Assembly: GCF_046630445.1 (NCBI RefSeq)
Contig: NC_092343.1
Location: forward strand, 140,361,501 to 140,425,500
Source: Rutidosis leptorrhynchoides
Taxonomy: Eukaryota > Streptophyta > Magnoliopsida > Asterales > Asteraceae
Direction: 5' to 3'
Length of the DNA: 64,000 bases
The notes under the pieces are model-generated. The model was given only the letters and a program-made list of their open reading frames with translations, did not search any database and was not told where the DNA came from. The translations under genes and the position numbers were made by a program. Each line of letters opens with the position of its first letter. Positions within the stretch are counted from its first letter, which is position 1. This document shows positions 24,275-36,780 of the stretch, piece by piece.

Positions 24275-26031
24275 TTAGCTGTATAAATAAGAAATAGAAG
24301 ACAACAAGATGTTTATAATAAATCACATATCTCTATTCTTATTTTCCTTTGAAATCCTTTATATTTTTCATATTTTTATAATTTTTATGATTTTTCTAAG
24401 TTGTAAAAATCATTTATTTCAAATATGAACATGCAATTGATAGACATGACATTCATATGAAATTCATCACATTACATAATTATCATGTAAAGTCAATTAT
24501 ATAACACAAAGAATCAGAACAACACTTAGTCAATTTTAAGCACAATTCAAGCAGATTCAGTATTCATGAAAACTTCATATTCGGTAACCAAATAAGCATG
24601 AGTTTTCATTTAAAAGACTTAGATAAAACATGTTAAGTGTTTTAAATTGAAAATCACATTATTTTAAAGTACCAAATTACAGACTCGGTATCATACCAAG
24701 AACAGACCATGTATCTTCAAAAACCACAGATAATCACTCAAGCATGCATATTTAGTCTCATATCATGCAAAAATATAATCATAATCAACTAACAACTCAA
24801 TCAAAGTAGAAAAACATGTTAATCATTTGAACAGACTCGGTACTGTAGCAAGAACACATTCGGTATGTACAGAATCCATCAAATACTCAATTAAACATGT
24901 AATCAGACTCAGTCAATTGATAGATCAACTAATGTAACATATATTTGACAAGATTTCATGTTAATTGTCCTAATCAGATAAGTTTAATCTAAGATTTAAG
25001 ATATTCGAATCAGGTTTGGTATAATCAACATTTTTCAAAATTAAGTGTCACAATCTTGTTAATTGCAATCTTTTCTGGTTTATAAGTACTCAATTATCTC
25101 AGATCTACAATATGTGCATCTTAGATTCAATTAAAACAAAAAATTACCAAGAATTTGAAGATACAGAAGACGGGATTCGGTAGATTAGGTAGACTCGGTA
25201 AGATAGTCAGATTCGGTATTTAATTAGAATAAAGTGAGAGAAAGTATGACTTTGACCCTTCTATTTATAGATACCGAATGTTTTTGAAAAAAACATGGGC
25301 CTTACCGAATGGGCCTTATTTACCGAATGCCGTCCATTTTTCAATTTTAAGCAAATTATCTTCAAAATTTGACAAATCTTTATCAAAAATCATTCAAGAT
25401 TATCACATTTTTTAATGAAAAATATTTCTGAGACAATTCTTGAAAATTTTGAACTTACCGAATTTGTGTAGTTGGTTGTCAGATTCGGTATAATGCTAAA
25501 AATAGCATTTATTCAGTAAAATTCAAATCTTTTTGTATTTTAACTTTTCAATTTTTTATGAATTTTCTCAAAACAAGATTTGTACTTAGAAAAACTTTGA
25601 ATTATGTACAAAGTACAAATCTTCATTGATACCAATTGATAAAACGGGTTGCATACTGAGATGTATACAAGCCTTAGTGAATTATTTCAGATATAAAACA
25701 AGGATTTTATGAATTCACTTTTGAAAATCAATTTTCTTTTCATTTTCTCTCTTTTTCTCCCCCTCAAAATGTGATATACAAGAAAGTAAATCACAATTTT
25801 GATATGTTCCCAAGAAAATGAATTAACTCCCTCTTGAAATATGATAACAATGAGTTACCTCCCCCTTTCGTAACCATTGAAAAAAAAAACCCATGAAGTT
25901 AACACAAATCTAAAGGCTCACCCTTGAAAGATGTTATCTAAAGCATAAGAAATCAGTTGCTCCTCCTAGAAAGTATCTACTCCCCCTAAACACAAGATCC
26001 GAAGTATAAGTCCCAAAAGATCTAAGGAATG
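24275..26031 (-). mobile_element. copia noncoding spacer with repeated TACCGAAT motif and several purine tracts
   Basis: No ORF of note. Twelve copies of TACCGAAT or its variant TACCGAGT (either strand) lie between 24579 and 25490. Minus-strand purine tracts with a GGGGGAG core occur near 25758, 25861 and 25980, between RNase H and the extra ORF. Multiple polypurine tracts in this spacer are a known feature of Sireviruses. Confidence 0.65.
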
Positions 26032-26362
26032 TCAAGCATGATATTCTACCATGCCAATCTCTTTGATATAGAACTTTAACCTAAGTTCTTTTAAGGGTTT
26101 AGTGAACATGTCAGCTAATTGCACTTTGGTAGGCACAAAGTATAACTCTACATCTCCTTTTTCTACATGGTCCTTAATGAAATGATAATGAATATCTATG
26201 TGTTTACTCTTAGAATGCTGGACCGGGTTGCTTGTAATCACAATAGCACTTTGTGAATCACAGTAAATTGGGGTCTTAGAAATCTTAAATCCATAGTCCA
26301 AAAGTTGAGTTTGCATCCACAAAACTTGTGAACAACAGTGAGCTACAGCAATATACTCAAAC
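26032..26362 (-). pseudogene. copia RNase H
   Basis: Carries the C-terminal RNase H features of Ty1/copia pol: YCDSQSAIVI, HSKSKHIDIHYHFIKDHV and LADMFTKPL. A 1-base frameshift just upstream (about 26365) separates it from RT, so the conserved AEAEYIA segment is out of frame. The ORF ends at 26032, taken as the end of pol. Confidence 0.85.
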
Positions 26363-27429
26363 TCAGCTGTTTATAAAGACACAGTTCTGCTTTTTGGATG
26401 ACCAATCAACTAGCCTATTCCCCAACATCTGAATTGATCCAGATGTGCTCTTTCTATCAACATGGCAACCGCCATGATCCGCATCAGTATAAACAGTAAG
26501 ATTGAAATCGGATACATGAGGATACCAGATTCTAAGGTTAGGTGTACCTTTAAGGTATTGGAAAATCCTAACAACCGCTTTGGAGTGTGATTTCATAGGG
26601 TTTGACTGAAAGTGGGCACAGACAGTTACAACAAGTGTAATATCTGGTCTACTTGCATTCAGATACATTAAAGAACTAACCATGCTTTGATAAAGCGTAA
26701 TGTCAAAGGGTTCCCCATTAGCATCATCATCCAGTAAAGTCATCATTGGGGTTGTCATTGGTTTTAAAGTAGTCATTTTAAAATGTTTTAGCATATCATT
26801 GATATACTTTGTTTGACTGATAAAAATCCCGTTTGGTAATTGTTTTACTTGTAACCCCAAGAAGAAATTAAGCTGGTCAAGCATGCTCATTTTGATTTTG
26901 TTGGCCATAAGGTCATTAAATTCTTTGCATAAGGCCGAGGACGTGGAACCAAAAATAATATATCAACGTAAATTTGAACTAAGAGAATGTGACCGTGGTT
27001 TTTACGAATGAATAGCGATGTATCAATCGTTCCACAAGAGAAGCCATTATCTAGAAAATACCTTGTTAAGGTCTCGTACCATGCACGCGGTGCTTGCTTC
27101 AGACCATACAAAGCTTTCTCCAAGTAGTAGACGTAGTTTGGATGAATGGGATCGACAAAGCCTTCTGGTTTATCAACATAAACTTCCTCTTGAAGATGAC
27201 CATTCAGAAAAGCAGTTTTAACATCCATTTGAAACACCATGAACTTCATATGAGAAGCAAATGCAAGGAAAAGACAAATAGCCTCAATCCTAGCAACCGG
27301 AGCAAACGTTTCGTCATAATCAATACCCTTTGGTTGTCGATATCCCTTGGCCACAAGACGTGCCTTATTTCGAACCACAATTCCATCAGAATCCTTCTTG
27401 TTCTTAAAAATCCACTTAACCCCTCTTGG
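26363..27429 (-). pseudogene. copia reverse transcriptase, YVDD destroyed
   Basis: The N-terminal RT motifs are clear: [34 protein letters not shown] and [13 protein letters not shown]. The catalytic YVDD motif is lost. A single missing base near 26962 leaves YVDI and shifts the frame; the frame is recovered in the next ORF (26908-26363: NFFLGLQVKQ, GISQTKY-like, then DADHGGCHVDRKSTSG). A stop at 27430-27432 separates it from the integrase tail. This copy cannot make active enzyme. Confidence 0.85.
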
Positions 27430-28859
27430 TCATTGACCCGTTGGTCTTGGAACTAATCGCCATACTTTTAACCATTCAAATTGATTGATCTCTTCTTGTA
27501 TTGCTACCACCCAGTTCAGATCTAGTAAAGCTTGATCAACCATTGTTGGTTCAATCTTACTAAGAATGGCAGTGTATAAACACATATTTCGAGTAGCCCT
27601 TCGAGTTGAAACTGGAGCAGATGCATCACCAATAATAAGATCTATCGGATGACTTTTAGTCCATTGGTTGTTATGTGGAAGAGGTTGTACATCAGTGGTA
27701 TCTATGGAAACATCAACCGTTGTTGACGTTGAGCCTTGATCCGCTTGATCTGATGTAACACTTTCAAGTGGATTCATTTGAGTATCTGGAGAAACAACTG
27801 GAGTTGTATCAACGGATGAATCTTGAATTGGTTCAAGATTATCAGAAGTAGGAGGTGAGAGGGAGGATGAAGAGGCAACAAGTGAATTAGTTGGTGTTGT
27901 ATCTTCATCAAAAAGACTTGGATGATTCTCCACAGTAGTTGACTGTGATGGTGTAACCGGTACAGCTTGAACATTTGAAATCCGTTGAGGAGCATAAAGA
28001 CTATCAAATAAGATATCCAGTTCCTCTGTAGTCACCGTAGGAACACCCTTCTTCAAGAAAATTGAATTTTGCGCGGAAGAAGTAGTAGCCAGGTTAGGAT
28101 CGGGTTTTGAACCGAGTTGTTCAAAAGCCATTCCCGATAACTCATCGAACCTTACATTAATGCTTTCTTTGATCGTCTTAGTCCATTTGTGATAGACACG
28201 ATAGACAACTTTGTTCGAAGAATAACCGAGAAATATGGCATGATCGCCTTGAGGATCAAACTTTCCGAGGCTTTCAAAATCGTTAAGCACATAGCATATA
28301 CAACTAAAGACACGAAAATATTTGACATTCGGGCTTCTACCATATGGTAACTCATAAGGAGTTTTATCAAAATGTTTATTAATGATGCAGTAATTTTGGG
28401 TATAGCATGTAGTAGAAATGGCCTCCCCCCACATTTTTGGAGGTAGTTTGGAGTAAGCAAGCATCGTTCGAGCTGCCTCGCACAATGTATGATTACGTCA
28501 TTCGACTACTCCATTCTGTTGTGGGGTTCGTGCAGCAGAGAACTGATGTTCAATGCCTTGGTCTTTCAAATAACTATCAAGCAAGTCATTCTTAAATTCC
28601 GTCCCATTATCAGTTCGAATACTCTTAACATGTTTGTTAAAAGAGCGTTGAGTCTTTTTAATGAACTCAATGATAATGGTGGGGGTTTCTGACTTAGTCC
28701 GCAGAAGAAAAATTCATGTAAATCGGGTATAGTCATCAACAATGACAAGCACATGTTTCCGGTCCCCGAGGCTAGAAATTCTCATGGGTCCACATAAGTC
28801 CATATGCAATAATTGCAAGGACGATGAAGTACTGGGGTTTTGCTTAAGCGGATGATTAG
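27430..28859 (-). pseudogene. copia integrase, core and C-terminal part
   Basis: The core triad is visible in one frame: VDDYTRF (about 28730), IRTDNGTEF (about 28620) and PQQNGVVE (about 28510). Then come CEAARTML, the chaperone-like PYELPYGRSPNV and FLGYSS segments, and a long Ser/Thr/Pro linker to RT. Stops lie at 28714-28716 and 28498-28500 (CGA to TGA). The gene is interrupted at 28859 by the chromovirus array, with target ATTAG. Its upstream half resumes at 62219, and the frame is continuous across the gap once one target copy is discounted. Confidence 0.85.
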
Positions 28860-31728
28860 TGAAATGTCCCGTTCTTATTGATTAAAAACGTTCTATATTA
28901 ATTGATTTCGTTGCGAGGTTTTGACCTCTATATGAGACGTTTTTCAAAGACTGCATTCATTTTAAAACAAACCATAACCTTTATTTCATCAATAAAGGTT
29001 TAAAAAGCTTTACGTAGATTATCAAATAATGATAATCTAAAATATCATGTTTACACATGACCATTACATAATGGTTTACAATACAAATATGTTACATCGA
29101 AATCAGTTTCTTGAATGCAGTTTTTACACAATATCATACAAACATGGACTCCAAATCTTGTCCTTATTTTAGTATGCAACAGCGGAAGCTCTTAGTATTC
29201 ACCTGAGAATAAACATGCTTTAAACGTCAACAAAAATGTTGGTGAGTTATAGGTTTAACCTATATATATCAAATCGTAACAATAGACCACAAGATTTCAT
29301 ATTTCAATACACATCCCATACATAGAGATAAAAATCATTCATATGGTGAACACCTGGTAACTGACATTAACAAGATGCATATATAAGAATATCCCCATCA
29401 TTCCGGGACACCCTTCGGATATGATATAAATTTCGAAGTACTAAAGCATCCGGTACTTTGGATGGGGCTTGTTAGGCCTAATAGATCTATCTTTAGGATT
29501 CGCGTCAATTAGGGTGTCTGTTCCCTAATTCTTAGATTACCAAACTTAATAAAAAGGGGCATATTCAATTTCGATAATTCAACCATAGAATGTAGTTTCA
29601 CGTACTTGTGTCTATTTTGTAAATCATTTATAAAACCTGCATGTATTCTCATCCCAAAAATATTAGATTTTAAAAGTGGGACTATAACTCACTTTCACAG
29701 ATTTTTACTTCGTCGGGAAGTAAGACTTGGCCACTGGTTGATTCACGAACCTATAACAATATATACATATATATCAAAGTATGTTCAAAATATATTTACA
29801 ACACTTTTAATATATTTTGATGTTTTAAGTTTATTAAGTCAGCTGTCCTCGTTAGTAACCTACAACTAGTTGTCCACAGTTAGATGTACAGAAATAAATC
29901 GATAAATATTATCTTGAATCAATTCACGACCTAGTGTATACGTATCTCAGTATTGATCACAACTCAAACTATATATATTTTGGAATCAACCTCAACCCTG
30001 TATAGCTAACTCCAACATTCACATATAGAGTGTCTATGGTTGTTCCGAAATATATATAGATGTGTCGACATGATAGGTCGAAACATTGTATACGTGTCTA
30101 TGGTATCTCAAGATTACATAATATACAATACAAGTTGATTAAGTTATGGTTGGAATAGATTTGTTACCAATTTTCACGTAGCTAAAATGAGAAAAATTAT
30201 CCAATCTTGTTTTACCCATAACTTCTTCATTTTAAATCCGTTTTGAGTGAATCAAATTGCTATGGTTTCATATTGAACTCTATTTTATGAATCTAAACAG
30301 AAAAAGTATAGGTTTATAATCGGAAAAATAAGTTACAAGTCGTTTTTGTAAAGGTAGTCATTTCAGTCGAAAGAACGACGTCTAGATGACCATTTTAGAA
30401 AACATACTTCCACTTTGAGTTTAACCATAATTTTTGGATATAGTTTCATGTTCATAATAAAAATCATTTTCTAATAATAACAACTTTTAAATCAAAGTTT
30501 ATCATAGTTTTTAATTAACTAACCCAAAACAGCCCGCGGTGTTACTACGACGGCGTAAATCCGGTTTTACGGTGTTTTTCGTGTTTTCAGGTTTTAAATC
30601 ATTAAGTTAGCATATCATATAGATATAGAACATGTGTTTAGTTGATTTTAAAAGTCAAGTTAGAAGGATTAACTTTTGTTTGCGAACAAGTTTAGAATTA
30701 ACTAAACTATGTTCTAGTGATTACAAGTTTAAACCTTCGAATAAGATAGCTTTATATGTATGAATCGAATGATGTTATGAACATCATTACTACCTTAAGT
30801 TCCTTGGATAAACCTACTGGAAAAGAGAAAAATGGATCTAGCTTCAACGGATCCTTGGATGGCTCGAAGTTCTTGAAGCCGAATCATGACACGAAAACAA
30901 GTTCAAGTAAGATCATCACTTGAAATAAGATTGTTATAGTTATAGAAATTGAACCAAAGTTTGAATATGATTATTACCTTGTATTAGAATGATAACCTAC
31001 TGTAAGAAACAAAGATTTCTTGAGGTTGGATGATCACCTTACAAGATTGGAAGTGAGCTAGCAAACTTGAAAGTATTCTTGATTTTATGTAACTAGAACT
31101 TGTAGAATTTATGAAGAACACTTAGAACTTGAAGATAGAACTTGAGAGAGATCAATTAGATGAAGAAAATTGAAGAATTAAAGTGTTTGTAGGTGTTTTT
31201 GGTCGTTGGTGTATGGATTAGATATAAAGGATATGTAATTTTGTTTTCATGTAAATAAGTCATGAATGATTTCTCATATTTTTGTAATTTTATGAGATAT
31301 TTCATGCTAGTTGCCAAATGATGGTTCCCACATGTGTTAGGTGACTCACATGGGCTGCTAAGAGCTAATCATTGGAGTGTATATACCAATAGTACATACA
31401 TCTAAAAGCTGTTTATTGTACGAGTACGAATACGGGTGCATACGAGTAGAATTGTTGATGAAACTGAACGAGGATGTAATTGTAAGAATTTTTGTTAAGT
31501 AGAAGTATTTTTGATAAGTGTATTGAAGTCTTTCAAAAGTGTATAAATACATATTAAAACACTACATGTATATACATTTTAACTGAGTCGTTAAGTCATC
31601 GTTAGTCGTTACATGTAAGTGTTGTTTTGAAACCTTTAGGTTAACGATCTTGTTAAATGTTGTTAACCCAATGTTTATAATATCAAATGAGATTTTAAAT
31701 TATTATATTATCATGATATTATCATGTA
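28860..31728 (-). repeat. left (3') LTR of the array, truncated
   Basis: It matches the middle LTR from its start at 37612 to 40480, then jumps at 31728/31729 straight into integrase sequence. About 1.1 kb is missing compared with copy 2 (its 40481-41577): the LTR's other end, the polypurine tract and the integrase C-terminus. GTA is shared at both break points. It is more diverged from the other two LTRs than they are from each other. Confidence 0.9.
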
Positions 31729-34700
31729 GGAAAATTCTGCTAACGGTAGATGTCGATCCCAACTGTTTCCGAAATCAATAACACATGCTCGTAGCATGTC
31801 TTCAAGTGTTTGTATCGTCCTTTCGCTCTGCCCATCAGTTTGTGGATGATAGGCAGTACTCATTTCTAGACGAGTTCCTAATGCTTGCTGTAATGTCTGC
31901 CAGAATCTTGAAATAAATCTGCCATCCCTATCAGAGATAATAGAGATTGGTATTCCATGTCTGGAGACGACTTCCTTCAAATACAGTCGTGCTAACTTCT
32001 CCATCTTGTCATCTTCTCTTATTGGCAGGAAGTGTGCTGATTTGGTGAGACGATCAACTATTACCCAAATAGTATCAAAACCATTTGCAGTCCTTGGCAA
32101 TTTAGTGATGAAATCCATGGTAATGTTTTCCCATTTCCATTCCGGGATTTCGGGCTGTTGAAGTAGACCTGAGGGTTTCTGATGCTCAGCTTTGACCTTA
32201 GAACACGTCAAACATTCTCCTACATATTTAGCAACATCGGCTTTCATACCCGGCCACCAAAAATGTTTCTTGAGATCCTTGTACATCTTCCCCGTTCCAG
32301 GATGTATTGAGTATCTGGTTTTATGAGCTTCTCTAAGTACCATTTCTCTCATATCTCCAAATTTTGGTACCCAAATCCTTTCAGCCCTATACCGGGTTCC
32401 GTCTTCCCGAATATTAAGATGCTTCTCCGATCCTTTGGGTATTTCATCCTTTAAATTTCCCTCTTTTAAAACTCCTTGTTGCACCTCCTTTATTTGAGTA
32501 GTAAGGTTATTATGAATCATTATATTCATAGATTTTACTCGAATGAGTTCTCTGTTCTTCCTGCTCAAGGCATCGGCTACCACATTTGCCTTCCCCGGGT
32601 GGTAACGAATCTCAAAGTCATAATCATTCAACAATTCAATCCACCTACGCTGCCTCATATTCAGTTGTTTCTGATTAAATATGTGTTGAAGACTTTTGTG
32701 GTGTGTATATATAATATTTTTGACCCCATATAAGTAGTGCCTCCAAGTCTTTAATGCAAAAACAACCGCGCCTAATTCCAAATCATGCGTCGTATAAATT
32801 TGTTCGTGAATCTTCAATTGTCTAGACGCATAAGCAATCACCTTCGTTCGTTGCATTAATACACAACCGATACCTTGCTTTGATGCGTCACAATAAATCA
32901 CAAAATCATCATTCCCTTCAGGCAATGACAATATAGGTGCCGTAGTTAGCTTTTTCTTCAATAACTGAAACGCTTTCTCTTGTTCATCATTTCATTCAAA
33001 TTTCTTCCCTTTATGCGTTAATGCAGTCAAGGGTTTTGCTATTCTAGAAAAGTCTTGGATGAACCTTCTGTAGTAACCAGCTAGTCCTAAAAACTGGCGT
33101 ATGTGTTTCGGAGTTTTCGGGGTTTTCCACTTTTCAACAGTTTCTATCTTTGCCGGATCCACCTTAATACCTTCTTTGTTCACTATGTGACCGAGGAATT
33201 GAACTTCTTCCAACCAAAATGCACACTTTGAAAACTTAGCGTACAATTCTTCCTTCCTCAATACTTCTAACACCTTTCTCAAATGTTCACCGTGTTCTTG
33301 GTCATTCTTTGAGTAAATAAGTATGTCATCAATGAAAACAATGACAAACTTGTCAAGGTATGGTCCACACACTCGGTTCATAAGGTCCATGAACACAGCT
33401 GGTGCATTAGTTAAACCAAACGGCATGACCATAAACTCGTAATGACCGTAACGTGTTCTGAAAGCAGTCTTTGGAATATCATCTTCTTTCACCCGCATTT
33501 GTTGATACCCGGAACGTAAGTCAATCTTTGAATAAATAGACGAGCCTTGTAGTTGATCAAATAAGTCATCGATTCTCGGTAGTGGGTAGCGGTTCTTGAT
33601 GGTAAGTTTGTTCAACTCTCGGTAGTCGATACACAACCTGAATGTACCATCATTCTTCTTGACAAACAAAACAGGAGCTCCCCACGGTGATGTGCTTGGT
33701 CGAATGAAACCACGCTCTAAAATTTCTTGTAATTGGCTTTGCAGTTCTTTCATCTCGCTGGGTGCGAGTCTGTAAGGTGCACGAGCTATTGGTGCAGCTC
33801 CTGGTACAAGATCTATTTGAAATTCAACGGATCGATGTGGGGGTAATCCCGGTAATTCTTTCAGAAATACATCGGGAAATTCTTTTGCAATGGGAACATC
33901 ATTGATGCTCTTTTCTTCAGTTTGTACTTTCTCGACGTGTGCTATAACAGCATAGCAACCTTTTCTTATTAGTTTTTGTGCCTTCAAATTACTAATAAGA
34001 TGTAGCTTCGTGTTGCCCTTTTCTCCGTACACCATTAAGGGTTTTCCTTTTTCTCGTATAATGCGAATTGCATTTTTGTAACAAACGATCTCTGCTTTCA
34101 CTTCTTTCAACTAGTCCATACCGATTATCACATCAAAACTCCCTAACTCTACTGGTATCAAATCAATCTTAAATGTTTCGCTAACCAGTTTAATTTCTCG
34201 ATTCCGACATATATTATCTGCTGAAATTAATTTACCATTTGCTAATTCGAGTAAAAATTTACTATCCAAAGGCGTCAATGGACAACTTAATTTAGCACAA
34301 AAATCTCTACTCATATAGCTTCTATCCGCACCTGAATCAAATAAAACGTAAGCAGATTTATTGTCAATAAGAAACGTACCCGTAACAAGCTCCGGGTCTT
34401 CCTGTGCCTCTGCCGCATTAATATTGAAAACTCTTTCGCGGCCTTGTCCATTCGTGTTCTCCTGGTTCGGGCAATTTCTAATAATGTGGCACGGTTTTCC
34501 ACATTTATAACAAACTACATTGGCATAACTTGCTCCGACACTACTTGCTCCGCCATTACTCGTTCCGACACCATTTGTTCTTTTCTTTCTATTAACCCCT
34601 GGTCCGTAGACCTCACACTTCGCCGCGCTATGACCATTTCTTTTACACTTGTTGCAAAATTTGGTGCAGAACCCCGAGTGATACTTTTCACACCTTTGGC

Positions 34701-35625
34701 ATAGCTGCTTCTGATTGTTGTTGTTGTTGCGGTTATTATTATTGTTGGGATGATTGTTGTAGTTGCTGTTGTTGTTGTTGTTGTTGTTGTTGGGCCGTTT
34801 GTAGTAGTTGCGATTGATGTTACGATTGTTGGAATAATTGTTGCGATTATTGTTGTAGTTGCTGTTGTTATTGTATTGGTGATTCTTATCACCGTTTTCC
34901 TCCCACTTTCTTTTGACTTGCTTCACATTAGCCTCTTCAGCCGTCTGTTCTTTAATTCTTTCCTCAATATGGTTCACTAGTTTATGAGCCATTCTACATG
35001 CCTGTTGTATGGAGGCGGGCTCGTGTGAACTTATATCTTCTTGGATTCTTTCCGGTAATCCTTTCACAAACGCATCGATCTTCTCTTCCTCATCTTCGAA
35101 CGCTCCCGGACACAATAGGCACAATTCTGTGAATCGTCTTTCGTACGTGGTAATATCAAATCCTTGGGTTCGTAACCCTCTAAGTTCTGTCTTGAGCTTA
35201 TTGACCTCGGTTCTGGGATGGTACTTCTCGTTCATCAAGTGCTTGAATGCTAACCACGGTAGTGCGTACGCATCATCTTGTCCCACTTGCTCTAGATAGG
35301 TATTCCACCATGTTAACGCAGAACCTGTGAAGGTATGCGTAGCATTCTTCACTTTGTCCTCTTCAGTACACTTACTTATGGCAAACACCGATTCGACCTT
35401 CTCAGTCCACCGTTTCAATCTGATCGGTCCTTCGGTTCCATCAAATTCCAAAGGTTTGCAGGCAGTGAATTCTTTGTAGGTGCATCCTACACGATTTCCT
35501 GTACTGCTAGATCCAAGGTTATTGTTGGTATGTAGCGCAGCCTGTACTGCGGCTATGTTTGAAGCTAGAAAAGTACGGAATTCCTCTTCATTCATATTCA
35601 CGGTGTGTCGAGTAGTCGGTGCCAT
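31729..35625 (-). pseudogene. chromovirus gag-pol, copy 1 (single frame, two stops, 3' deletion)
   Basis: One frame covers gag to integrase core. Gag has the LTWWNTYL capsid region, a poly-Asn stretch encoded by a GTT/ATT microsatellite, and zinc knuckles (CNKCKRNGHSAAKC and CYKCGKPCHIIRNC). Then come protease (LFDSGADRSYM), RT ([11 protein letters not shown] and FIDDILIYS, with FIDD in place of YVDD), RNase H ([13 protein letters not shown]) and integrase (HPGTGKM finger, [22 protein letters not shown]). Stops are at 34111-34113 (TGG to TAG, private to this copy) and 32992-32994 (TGG to TGA, shared with copy 2). The frame ends at the deletion junction 31729. The ATG at 35625 is chosen over 35661 for its better context (G at -3, G at +4). 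Confidence 0.9.
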
Positions 35626-35661
35626 TTCCTTCAAAATAGTCAAATGGAACAAGTTAATCAT

Positions 35662-35966
35662 ACAGAATATTAAGAGTAGTTAATAGTATTTCGTAGCATA
35701 ATATGAACTCATTTATAAAAGCTTTTTCTTCATATTAGCGTTTTATAAGTTTAAATTCGGGTAGTACCTACCTGTTAAGTTCATACTTAGTAGCTAATAT
35801 ACAATTCAACTACTACAATTCTATATGAAAAACTGATTATAATAATATTTCGCGTTCAAACTTTTACACAATATTTTACAAACTTACAATACCGCTTATT
35901 TTACATATAGCATGAAATATAGCACACAATAAATTTGATACAAGATGGTTGTGAAGATAATTCTAG
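35662..35966 (-). mobile_element. spacer between F-box ORF and gag, copy 1, with hairpin motif
   Basis: Noncoding. Contains a GGGTAGTACCTACC block (35759-35775), a near-palindrome that matches the element's polypurine-tract sequence and a motif in the non-autonomous element (54873). One arm is damaged here (CCTG for CCCG). Confidence 0.6.
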
Positions 35967-36650
35967 CTAGTACACAAGTCGTTCAGCAAAGGCAATAAAG
36001 ACACGTAATTCATACGTCCAGAAACAAGTCATGCATTCTGGTTTTACTAGGATTACTTCCCATCCTTGGTCTTGTGGAACATAACCGTTATGGCCGTTGA
36101 TAAGACAGCGTGTTGTAACGTCGTCAAAGGGACGAGGGTTACGTAATGTCCAACAGTCCCGTAACAATCTAAAAACCTCATTTCTTACCCCAATTACCGA
36201 CTCCGTCACTTGTGGGAACATTTTGTTTAATAGTTGTAGCCCGATGTTCTTGTTCTCACTTTGGTGAGAAGCGAACATTACTAATCCGTAAGCATAACAT
36301 GCTTCTTTATGTTGCATGTTAGCCGCTTTTTCTAAATCACGAAGTCCAATATTCAGATATATTGAGTCAAAATAATTTCTTAACCCATTGCGTAAAATAG
36401 CATTTGGGTTCCCCGCAATATATGTGTCAAAGTAAACACATCGTAACTTATGGATTTCCCAATGTGATATCCCCCATCTTTCGAACGAAAGCCTTTTATA
36501 AACCAAGGCATTCTTGGAACGTTCTTCGAATGTCTTACAAACTGATCTCGCCTTAAATAGTTGTGCCGAAGAATTCTGACCGACTCTAGACAAGATTTCA
36601 TCAATCATGTCTCCGGGTAGGTCTCTTAAAATATTGGGTTGTCTATCCAT
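35967..36650 (-). CDS. F-box protein carried in the chromovirus leader, copy 1 (227 aa)
   Basis: An intact single-exon ORF between 5' LTR and gag, in sense with the element. An F-box lies at about residues 8-52 (LRDLPGDMIDEILSRVG, then VCKTF). Residues about 105-147 form Sel1/TPR-like helices (LEKAANMQHKEACYAYGLVMF). A Cys/Trp-rich C-terminus (CMTCFWTYELRVF) follows. This layout resembles small plant F-box proteins of the At2g35280/At1g67623 type. F-box proteins link substrates to SCF ubiquitin ligases through SKP1; the substrate here is unknown. Copy 2 differs at one residue (His/Arg near position 153). It is intact although gag-pol is not. It looks like a host gene captured by the element, not a resident locus, because it repeats with each copy. 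Confidence 0.8.
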   Translation of the reverse strand: MDRQPNILRDLPGDMIDEILSRVGQNSSAQLFKARSVCKTFEERSKNALVYKRLSFERWGISHWEIHKLRCVYFDTYIAGNPNAILRNGLRNYFDSIYLNIGLRDLEKAANMQHKEACYAYGLVMFASHQSENKNIGLQLLNKMFPQVTESVIGVRNEVFRLLRDCWTLRNPRPFDDVTTRCLINGHNGYVPQDQGWEVILVKPECMTCFWTYELRVFIAFAERLVY

Positions 36651-36780
36651 TTTGTGTTTTTATACTGTAAAATAGACAAGAGTTAGATTCATAAAAAAAA
36701 TACTTATTAATACAAGCAATTTTTACATATATCATAAAGCATAAGCACACTATATTACATATATTACACCACACGAATAC

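Noticed and set aside
29606-29869. 87-codon ORF repeated at 38358 and 48209
   Set aside because: Identical because it lies in the three LTRs; no domain and no conservation in the solo LTR.
34750-34980. Val/Ile-rich ORF on the plus strand (also 44599-44832), membrane-like
   Set aside because: It is the reverse reading of the gag poly-Asn (GTT)n microsatellite.
35967-36650. F-box ORF as an ordinary resident host gene
   Set aside because: It repeats at the same place between LTR and gag in both internal copies of the array, so it travels with the element.
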